NCBI GenBank assembly: GCA_008501565.1
Contig: QQUL01000127.1
Coordinates: 1 to 5,510, forward strand
DNA from: Armatimonadota bacterium
Lineage (GTDB): Bacteria; Actinomycetota; Acidimicrobiia; Spongiisociales; UBA5794
Direction of reading: 5' to 3'
Length of the DNA stretch: 5,510 nucleotides
A program made the translations under genes and the position numbers. Under the pieces are notes generated by a model that made no database searches, was not told where the DNA came from, and saw only the letters and a list, made by a program, of their open reading frames with translations. Every line of letters begins with the position of its first letter. Positions within the stretch are counted from its first letter, which is position 1. This document shows, in pieces, positions 1 to 4,372 of the stretch.

Positions 1-740
1 GAGGTGTACCGAGCCTCGTACCGATAGATGTCGCCGTCGTTCGGGTATGCACGCCTGAATGCGGCTATCCCCGATTCAAGCTCATCGTCCGGGACAAGTT
101 GAAGTGTGCTGACGAATCGCCCTCGGACGGCTTCGATCCATGAATGGGCGGTCCGTTCGATCAATTCGACCTCGGCTGCGACGCGCACCGATCGACATGA
201 TTCCCCAAGCAGTGCCGCGAGGAGCTTTGGATCGGGGAAACGCACACGGTCGACTCCGACAACCGTCGGAAACCAACGCCCAAGAGAAGTTCTCCCCATT
301 TCAGACGGAGCGAAGGTCCAGATCTCGATTCGACCACCAGGTCTGACGCACCTCACTGCCTCGGGAAGTGTCCTGCGCCAATCGCCGTAGTGCACAGACA
401 TGTGAAAATAGGCGAGCCCAAACGAATCATTCACAAACGGAAGCGCTTGGGCGTCCCCGAGCACGACGCCGAGATGTGGGTTGGTGTTCGCTCGAATGGC
501 CATCTCACGCGAAGCATCAATCACAACGGCACGCCGACCCGCCGCCGCCCACACCGCTGCGTGAGCCCCCGTACCCCCGCCGATGTCGAGGAGAGGATCG
601 AGCGAGACCTGTGCAGCTCTCGCAGCGCGTCGCGTCGCTGCAGCGGAGATCGGGCGGTATGCATAGCCACGCGCAAGTGCGTCAAGGTCGACTTCAGGGA
701 AACGTGACACCGCGACCCGTTGCTCTGAAGTAGCCGACAT
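1..740 (-). CDS. Class I SAM-dependent methyltransferase (C-terminus cut by window edge)
   Basis: The frame is open from an ATG at 740 to the window edge and gives 246 residues without a stop, so the C-terminus is missing. It reads as a Rossmann-fold methyltransferase of the Methyltransf_11/25 kind. Motif I is LDIGGGTGAH at residues 51-60 (SAM-binding glycine loop). The acidic residue after strand 2 is in VVIDASREM (72-80, Asp75). LGDAQALPF (94-102) is the usual adenine-contacting segment, and CVRPGGRIEIW (131-141) is the post-motif III loop and strand. The substrate cannot be read from the sequence. No membrane segment is visible, so it is probably cytoplasmic. The start overlaps the end of the phosphoesterase gene by 47 nt. 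A GTG at 710 (residue 11) is an alternative start that would cut the overlap to 17 nt; neither start has a convincing Shine-Dalgarno. It is the last visible gene of the minus-strand run. The fold is confident, the function unknown. Confidence 0.88.
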   Translation of the reverse strand, partial: MSATSEQRVAVSRFPEVDLDALARGYAYRPISAAATRRAARAAQVSLDPLLDIGGGTGAHAAVWAAAGRRAVVIDASREMAIRANTNPHLGVVLGDAQALPFVNDSFGLAYFHMSVHYGDWRRTLPEAVRCVRPGGRIEIWTFAPSEMGRTSLGRWFPTVVGVDRVRFPDPKLLAALLGESCRSVRVAAEVELIERTAHSWIEAVRGRFVSTLQLVPDDELESGIAAFRRAYPNDGDIYRYEARYT

Positions 741-1452
741 TTCGACACACGGTGGATCCGACCCTCCACGTGAGTGCTGTCGGCTGATGCACATCTCCAA
801 AGAAGTGCATTGCTGGCTGGTATTCGTTGATGTAGTCCAAGATCGGCTGTGAAGCTTTGGGTCTTCCCCCAACGACGTCGTGCGACAGCACATCGACGGC
901 GGGGGGCACATGTGTGCACAGGATTTCAACGGGACCGAGGGTGGCAAGTTTCTCTGCCATTTCCTCATCAGAAACCTCGCCCTGCGAACCGATGTTCGGG
1001 ACGCCACCGCCGGCAAAACCAACGACATATCCGTCGATCTCGACGATGCCGGTGTCTATGAAGGTTGCGGTTGGGGGAAGGGAATCTGTCAGCATCGAGA
1101 TCCGGTCGACGTTGCCGAACGTGACGTATGCCTTGTAGCGCGCAAGTGCGTTCGCAACATCATCGTATTCCGCCTGCATGCGCGCCGCGACCTCGTCCCG
1201 AATCTCGTTGCCTCGCCGAGCCGTGCTCTTGGTCCACAGCTCGGATGCTGCGTCGAACATCCCGGCGGCTCGAAGCGCAATAAGCTCCTTAACCACGTCT
1301 GCGCCGACGACGTCGGGAACAATCCCTTCGTTGGTTCGGTAGTCAACAAGGTTCACCAGATCGCCGAGGACCAGAATCGTCGAACCCTCTGGCGCAACCC
1401 GCGCAAGGGCGTCATGAGCCCCGTGAACATCTGCGACAACGTGGAAGGTCAT
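694..1452 (-). CDS. Calcineurin-like metallophosphoesterase
   Basis: This 252-residue protein has the metallophosphoesterase metal-binding blocks in order. They are DVH (Asp8, His10), GDLVNLVDY (Asp31), GNVD (Asn114), CTH (His181) and GDVHQP (His222). The family hydrolyses phosphomono- or phosphodiesters with a two-metal centre; the substrate is unknown. In the last block the usual first histidine of GHxH is Asp220, which may be normal for this subfamily. The GNVD form and the short single-domain layout suggest the compact YfcE/Icc-type phosphoesterases rather than large secreted enzymes, and there is no signal peptide. I chose the ATG at 1452 over an in-frame ATG at 1476. The block MTFHVVADVH starts directly there, and this ATG overlaps the upstream gene's TGA as ATGA, a classic coupling arrangement. 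A perfect 8-bp stem covers the base before this ATG and the A of the ATG, and may make expression depend on translation of the upstream gene. Confidence 0.9.
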   Translation of the reverse strand: MTFHVVADVHGAHDALARVAPEGSTILVLGDLVNLVDYRTNEGIVPDVVGADVVKELIALRAAGMFDAASELWTKSTARRGNEIRDEVAARMQAEYDDVANALARYKAYVTFGNVDRISMLTDSLPPTATFIDTGIVEIDGYVVGFAGGGVPNIGSQGEVSDEEMAEKLATLGPVEILCTHVPPAVDVLSHDVVGGRPKASQPILDYINEYQPAMHFFGDVHQPTALTWRVGSTVCRNVGYFRATGRGVTFP

Positions 1453-1739
1453 TGTTCCGTCGGCGGAACAACCCATCGCGCAACCGCGATCAAAGCGAGA
1501 CCGCCTACGACTGCCGCGGCAATGCTCAAAGCCTCAGGAGCCGTCGTGTACAACACGGAGATCCCGGCCATGCCGAAACCGAGGAGTCCAGCCACCGTGC
1601 ACCGACCTCTGACACCCCACCGACGTTCGGGATCGACTCGTCCCCAGCCCTCCACACTCGAGGCAATCGCCGTGAGAACGAGCCACGCAAGCATCAGCGA
1701 AACGCCGATCAGGAGAATGATCCCGTAGAAAGCAGTCAC
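1449..1739 (-). CDS. Small three-helix membrane protein of unknown function
   Basis: This 96-residue protein has three hydrophobic segments, at about residues 4-28, 47-65 and 69-91. The first two are joined by a short charged loop, RVDPERRWGVRGR (34-46), rich in Arg. By the positive-inside rule that loop probably faces the cytoplasm, which would place the N-terminus outside; this is inference. I do not recognise the family. The start is a GTG at 1737-1739. An in-frame TAG lies four codons upstream, so no earlier start is possible, and there is no clear Shine-Dalgarno. It ends in VVPPTEQ, and its TGA overlaps the ATG of the phosphoesterase gene by 4 nt, so the two are probably cotranslated. 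A membrane partner or anchor role for the downstream enzyme is conceivable but unproven. The coding case rests on the hydrophobic pattern and the tight junction. Confidence 0.78.
   Translation of the reverse strand: MTAFYGIILLIGVSLMLAWLVLTAIASSVEGWGRVDPERRWGVRGRCTVAGLLGFGMAGISVLYTTAPEALSIAAAVVGGLALIAVARWVVPPTEQ
1452..1471 (-). promoter_or_regulatory. 8-bp stem-loop over the phosphoesterase start codon
   Basis: Read on the minus strand, TTGTTCCG and CGGAACAA are perfect inverted repeats around a CCGA tetraloop. The last base of the stem is the A of the phosphoesterase ATG. The 3' arm also holds the only weak Shine-Dalgarno-like bases (GGA), and the stem spans the last codons of the upstream membrane-protein gene. 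In mRNA it could hide the start until ribosomes finishing the upstream gene melt it, which is a standard mode of translational coupling. There is no T-tract, so it does not look like an intrinsic terminator. The stem is seen in the sequence; the function is inferred. Confidence 0.55.
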
Positions 1740-1834
1740 CGTGTTGCGCTATTCATTGGTTGCGGTCCTTGGTTGCTTCGGCGGATTGCTGCCAGCACCA
1801 GCGTAGACAAGGTTTCGCCGCGCTCTGGGCAAAC

Positions 1835-2950
1835 TCACGGCGTCGCTTCGTTGAGACCCTCAAGGGCAAGGGCGGCATCGGCTTCCCTGCGAACATCAGG
1901 GTCGTGCTCTTCGACGAGCAGTGTCACCAGGGCAGCACGGGAATGCTCCCGCTTGTGCTGGCCAAGCGCCCAGGCTGCATGTGCGCGAAGCAGTGGATCG
2001 GGGTGCCCAAGGTAGCCGCACAGCAATGCGATGTCTCGCTCCAACCCCCTGTTCCCAACTGCAATGAGCGCATTCCTCCGCACGAACCGCATGTTCCGCT
2101 TCGGTACGTACCAGTGATTGGCGATGTCTTCGAGTTCGTCGTCGGACATGGTGAGAACCGACGCTGGATCAAGTTGACCACCTCCGGTGGATACCCGTGC
2201 AAGAGCGGGATCTCCCGGAGGACAAGCAACCAGACAATCATCACAGCCGTACACCCGGGTCCCTACCGCTCGTCTGAGTTGGATGGGGATACTTCCCGGC
2301 CGTTGCAAGATGGCACTGAGGCATCTCGATGCGTCAAGTACGCCCGGTGCAATGATTGCTCCGGTTGGGCAGGCTGGTATACACGCAGTGCAGCTTCCGC
2401 ATGAACGCACCATCGGTTCGCCCGATTCCATGACAGCGTCGGTGACCACCGATCCGATGAGGAACCACGGTCCATGACCCGGGGTAAGAACCATCGTGCT
2501 CTTTCCGTTCCAGGCAACACCGGCTCTGACCGCAACCGCGCGATCAACAAGACGATCATCATCGAACACCTGCTCGACGCGGTGTCCTCGGTCAACGAGG
2601 ATCCGTTCCAGGAGAGCCAGAGTCGCCCTCACCCGCACATAGCGGTCCCCGTCCGCAAAACGCGCAACCGACCTGTGCATCTCCGCACCGTCGCCATCGC
2701 CGTCGCCATCGCCATCGCCATCGGCAAGGTACGGGACGGCTGCAACGACGATTGACTGCGCCCACGGGAACGACGCTCGCGGATCGGTCGCCCTATCCGG
2801 TGCGGAGTAGGTGAAGCCGAGTCCACCGTGAAGCTCCTGCGTGACCCGCTTTCGGATCATCTGTGCAACATCGGGAAACGGTGCACAGTCGGTGATACCG
2901 AGACGGACTTCATCAGCGACGACGGACTGCAACTCGGCAAGCGTGACCAT
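1835..2950 (-). CDS. queG: tRNA epoxyqueuosine(34) reductase QueG
   Basis: QueG is a cobalamin- and iron-sulfur-dependent enzyme that reduces epoxyqueuosine to queuosine at tRNA position 34. This 371-residue protein has the family layout. An N-terminal DUF1730-like domain covers about 1-180. The active-site block DRLVDRAVAVRAGVAWNGKS covers 132-151, with Asp130-132 just before it as candidates for the conserved acidic residue. A dicluster ferredoxin region has all eight cysteines: C184-x2-C187-x2-C190-x3-C194-P, C210, and C236-x2-C239-x3-C243-P. HEAT-like repeats cover about 285-366, the tRNA-binding tail seen in longer QueG proteins. The Leu-Val-Asp-Arg form replaces the Pro-x-x-Glu-Arg of E. 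coli QueG; I recall it as common in actinobacterial members. Residues 77-88 are a pure Asp-Gly repeat. The start is the ATG at 2950, without a visible Shine-Dalgarno. No other queuosine gene is in view. It is divergent from the small CxxC gene. Confidence 0.93.
   Translation of the reverse strand: MVTLAELQSVVADEVRLGITDCAPFPDVAQMIRKRVTQELHGGLGFTYSAPDRATDPRASFPWAQSIVVAAVPYLADGDGDGDGDGDGAEMHRSVARFADGDRYVRVRATLALLERILVDRGHRVEQVFDDDRLVDRAVAVRAGVAWNGKSTMVLTPGHGPWFLIGSVVTDAVMESGEPMVRSCGSCTACIPACPTGAIIAPGVLDASRCLSAILQRPGSIPIQLRRAVGTRVYGCDDCLVACPPGDPALARVSTGGGQLDPASVLTMSDDELEDIANHWYVPKRNMRFVRRNALIAVGNRGLERDIALLCGYLGHPDPLLRAHAAWALGQHKREHSRAALVTLLVEEHDPDVRREADAALALEGLNEATP
2687..2722 (-). repeat. In-frame hexanucleotide repeat in queG encoding six Asp-Gly pairs
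   Basis: On the coding strand there are six tandem units of the form GAY-GGY: GATGGC three times, then GACGGC, GATGGC and GACGGT. They encode residues 77-88 of QueG, between the strand ending AAVPYLA and the conserved ARFADGDRY region. The few differences are all third-base changes. Gain or loss of units by slippage would add or remove dipeptides without shifting the frame. The site is probably a surface loop (inference). Confidence 0.9.
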
Positions 2951-3026
2951 GCTTGAGAGACTACGGGAATCCAGCAGAGCCCGATTCGTGGTATCTCGAG
3001 GAAACTGTCATACCCACTCGATAGCG

Positions 3027-3039
3027 TGTCGTCACGACA
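3027..3039. promoter_or_regulatory. 13-bp palindrome TGTCGT-C-ACGACA
   Basis: Two perfect 6-bp arms flank a single central base. The last base is also the first base of the AGGAGGT Shine-Dalgarno of the CxxC gene. The size and symmetry suit an operator for a dimeric regulator in the queG/CxxC divergent region. With a one-base centre it is a poor RNA hairpin. It could also be chance; no second copy is visible in the window. Confidence 0.35.
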
Positions 3040-3045
3040 GGAGGT
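3039..3045 (+). promoter_or_regulatory. Strong Shine-Dalgarno AGGAGGT
   Basis: This is a full match to the anti-Shine-Dalgarno core, four bases before the ATG at 3050. It decides the start of the CxxC gene, because an in-frame GTG at 3026 lies upstream of the site. It is the only strong ribosome-binding site in the window. Confidence 0.85.
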
Positions 3046-3049
3046 GCGG

Positions 3050-3244
3050 ATGATCATTGATTGCGAAACATGCGACATGCGCCACACGAGAACGTGCGAC
3101 GACTGCATCGTCACCGCGCTGGTTGGAGATCATGGGATTCTCGATCTGGCCGATGACGAACGACAGGCGATCGAGGAGATGAGCAGGATCGGTCTCGTCT
3201 CGCCGATCAGACTCCGCACCGTCGAGCTGAAAGCTGAAAGCTGA
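3050..3244 (+). CDS. Small CxxC...CxxC (zinc-ribbon-like) protein
   Basis: This 64-residue protein starts at an ATG behind a strong Shine-Dalgarno. Cysteines 5, 8, 16 and 19 form C-x2-C-x7-C-x2-C, a likely four-cysteine metal site (zinc ribbon or knuckle). An acidic helical part follows (LADDERQAIEEMSRIGLV, 33-50). I recall similar short cysteine-rich ORFs ending in a GLVxP motif in actinobacteria, but I cannot name the family or a function. The C-terminus looks recently altered. After SPIRL at 51-55 the frame runs into 7-bp repeats and stops inside them, ending LKAES. A second copy of the 18 bases covering SPIRL lies 67 bp downstream. The gene is divergent from queG and may share regulation with it (inference from layout). 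Confidence 0.8.
   Translation: MIIDCETCDMRHTRTCDDCIVTALVGDHGILDLADDERQAIEEMSRIGLVSPIRLRTVELKAES
3196..3213 (+). repeat. 18-bp direct repeat, copy 1
   Basis: The sequence CGTCTCGCCGATCAGACT occurs here and again at 3263-3280, with no mismatch and 67 bp between starts. This copy lies in the 3' end of the CxxC gene and covers the SPIRL codons. The bases just outside the two copies differ, so the match is exactly 18 bp. Confidence 0.95.
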
Positions 3245-3260
3245 ACGCTGAAAGCCGAGG
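3226..3260 (+). repeat. Heptad repeat cluster 1 (GCTGAAA, five units)
   Basis: Five consecutive 7-bp units: GCTGAAA, GCTGAAA, GCTGAAC, GCTGAAA, GCCGAGG. The cluster supplies the last codons and the TGA of the CxxC gene. Because 7 is not a multiple of 3 and most units hold TGA, such an array brings stops into several frames. The units are too short and have no spacers, so this is not a CRISPR array. Confidence 0.93.
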
Positions 3261-3262
3261 CC

Positions 3263-3280
3263 CGTCTCGCCGATCAGACT
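3263..3280 (+). repeat. 18-bp direct repeat, copy 2
   Basis: This is an identical copy of 3196-3213, now intergenic. Read in the register that gives SPIRL in copy 1, it continues as LQGAWL and then a TAA that belongs to the second heptad cluster. That could be a displaced former C-terminus of the CxxC gene (inference). Confidence 0.95.
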
Positions 3281-3292
3281 GCAGGGTGCCTG

Positions 3293-3320
3293 GCTGTAAG
3301 CCGAAAGCTGTGAGCTGTAA
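3293..3320 (+). repeat. Heptad repeat cluster 2 (GCTGTAA type, four units)
   Basis: Four consecutive 7-bp units: GCTGTAA, GCCGAAA, GCTGTGA, GCTGTAA. They are related to cluster 1 with T in place of A at position 5. Exactly 12 bases separate each 18-mer from its following cluster, but those two spacers are unrelated. The cluster ends 11 bp before the oxidoreductase ATG. Positions 3312-3324 within and after it form a GAGCT-GTA-AGCTC inverted repeat. Confidence 0.9.
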
Positions 3321-3331
3321 GCTCCTACCCC

Positions 3332-4372
3332 ATGAAACTCGGACTCAATCTTGGACTCTTCGGAACGGCCATCGCCGACAACTTCGCGCTGATCGAGCAC
3401 GCCGAATCACTCGGCTACGACAGTGTGTGGACGGCTGAGGCATACGGATCGGATGCGGCGACCCCTCTCGCCTACATCGCTGCGCGAACGGAACGCATCA
3501 AACTCGGAACCGCGGTTCTCCAGATACCGGGACGGACTCCTGCGATGACCGCGATGACCGCGATGACGATCGATCATCTCTCCAATGGGCGGTTCCTCCT
3601 CGGTCTCGGCGTTTCCGGGCCCCAGGTGGTTGAGGGATGGCACGGCCGTCCATATGGCAAGCCACTCGGCGTCACGCGGGAATACGTCGAAATCATCCGC
3701 AAGATGCTTGCTCGTACGGATCCGGTCACCTACGACGGCGAGTTCTACCAGCTCCCGTATACCGGGGAGGGATCGTCGGGACTCGGGAAACCGATCAAGA
3801 TCATGTCCAAGCCAAAGAACCCGAATCTGCCGGTGTTCATCGCCGCAATTGGTCCCAGGAACGTCGAGCTGACGGCAGAGATCGCGGACGGCTGGCTGCC
3901 AGTGTTCTTTTCCCCCGAGCGGGTCGCCGACGTGTACCTGCCACGGCTGACAACCGGTTTCGCCGCCGCTGGCGATCCCGACAAGGAGCACCGTTTCGAG
4001 ATCGCACCGACGGTGTCGGCCCTCGTGACTGACGACCTGGAGGCTGGTCGGTTGCAGATGAAGCCGGCGCTGGCCCTCTACATCGGTGGGATGGGGGCCA
4101 GGGGACGCAACTTCTACAATGATCTTGCCCATCGATATGGGTACGGCGAAGCGGCCGAGACGATCCAGGACTTGTACCTCGACGGAAAGAAGATGGAGGC
4201 AACGATGGCGGTGCCGGACGCCCTTGTCGACGAGGTGTGTTTGGTTGGGTCCCGTCACCAGATCAAGGACCGCCTCGAGGCGTGGCAGGAGGCTGGCGTG
4301 ACAACGATGATCGTGGGAACCGGCGACATTGCCACCGCCCGTACGATCGCCGAACTCAACGCGTCGGCCTGA
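3332..4372 (+). CDS. F420-dependent LLM-class oxidoreductase, Rv3520c family
   Basis: This 346-residue protein is a luciferase-like TIM-barrel enzyme that uses reduced coenzyme F420 as hydride carrier in the cytoplasm; the substrate is unknown. It closely resembles Mycobacterium tuberculosis Rv3520c as I remember it (TIGR03559). Matching blocks are MKLGLNLGLF at the start, VWTAEAYGSDA (32-42), the glycine-rich LLGLGVSGPQVVEGW (89-103), GVTREYVEIIR (113-123), LPYTGEGSSGLGKP (141-154), EIADGWLP (183-190) and ALYIGGMGARGRNFY (248-262). The length matches that family, so it looks intact. The ATG fits the conserved N-terminus, but there is no Shine-Dalgarno: the 20 bases before it are the heptad cluster and CTCCTACCCC. 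Translation may be inefficient, leaderless or helped by other elements. Its 3' end overlaps the convergent kinase gene by 17 bp. It supports an F420-making host. Confidence 0.94.
   Translation: MKLGLNLGLFGTAIADNFALIEHAESLGYDSVWTAEAYGSDAATPLAYIAARTERIKLGTAVLQIPGRTPAMTAMTAMTIDHLSNGRFLLGLGVSGPQVVEGWHGRPYGKPLGVTREYVEIIRKMLARTDPVTYDGEFYQLPYTGEGSSGLGKPIKIMSKPKNPNLPVFIAAIGPRNVELTAEIADGWLPVFFSPERVADVYLPRLTTGFAAAGDPDKEHRFEIAPTVSALVTDDLEAGRLQMKPALALYIGGMGARGRNFYNDLAHRYGYGEAAETIQDLYLDGKKMEATMAVPDALVDEVCLVGSRHQIKDRLEAWQEAGVTTMIVGTGDIATARTIAELNASA
3542..3567 (+). repeat. 9-bp tandem repeat in the oxidoreductase gene
   Basis: GCGATGACC occurs twice, followed by GCGATGAC, encoding AMTAMTAMT at residues 71-79. 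The corresponding stretch in Rv3520c, as I recall it, has the same length, so this is probably local convergence or conversion rather than an expansion. The reading frame is kept. Confidence 0.85.

Larger units (their letters stand above)
2951..3049. promoter_or_regulatory. Divergent intergenic region between queG and the CxxC gene
   Basis: These 99 bp separate two divergent start codons, so they presumably hold promoters for both directions. I see no convincing -35/-10 pair on either strand. A TAGCGT at 3022-3027 fits the loose TANNNT actinobacterial -10 pattern for the plus-strand gene, but nothing upstream supports it well. The clearest element is the palindrome at 3027-3039, directly before the Shine-Dalgarno. 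A promoter function is inferred from gene orientation only. Confidence 0.4.

Noticed and set aside
521..919. 132-residue minus-strand frame overlapping two genes
   Set aside because: It is Arg/Ser-rich with no domain, and it conflicts with both the methyltransferase and the phosphoesterase frames, which have motifs.
1452..1471. Intrinsic terminator
   Set aside because: The stem has no following T-tract on either strand, and on the minus strand it runs straight into a start codon of a real gene.
880..1728. 282-residue open frame on the plus strand
   Set aside because: It is antisense to the phosphoesterase and membrane-protein genes, both of which have family motifs or a membrane pattern and a coupled junction; its composition looks like noise.
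1740..1834. Promoter or small gene in the gap between queG and the membrane protein
   Set aside because: I see only a direct repeat of TTGGTTGC (1756-1763 and 1769-1776) and a short TGCTG-C-CAGCA palindrome (1787-1797). There is no convincing -35/-10 pair or coding frame, so readthrough from queG is as likely as a separate promoter.
1760..2404. 214-residue open frame on the plus strand
   Set aside because: It is antisense to the HEAT and iron-sulfur part of queG and shows no domain.
3026..3049. GTG at 3026 as the start of the CxxC gene
   Set aside because: It would place the strong Shine-Dalgarno inside the coding sequence; the ATG at 3050 is correctly spaced behind it.
3226..3320. Possible CRISPR array
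   Set aside because: The units are only 7 bp, contiguous and without spacers, and no cas gene is present.
3407..4258. 283-residue open frame on the minus strand
   Set aside because: It lies wholly inside the clearly conserved oxidoreductase gene on the other strand and has no recognisable domain; it is a high-GC shadow.
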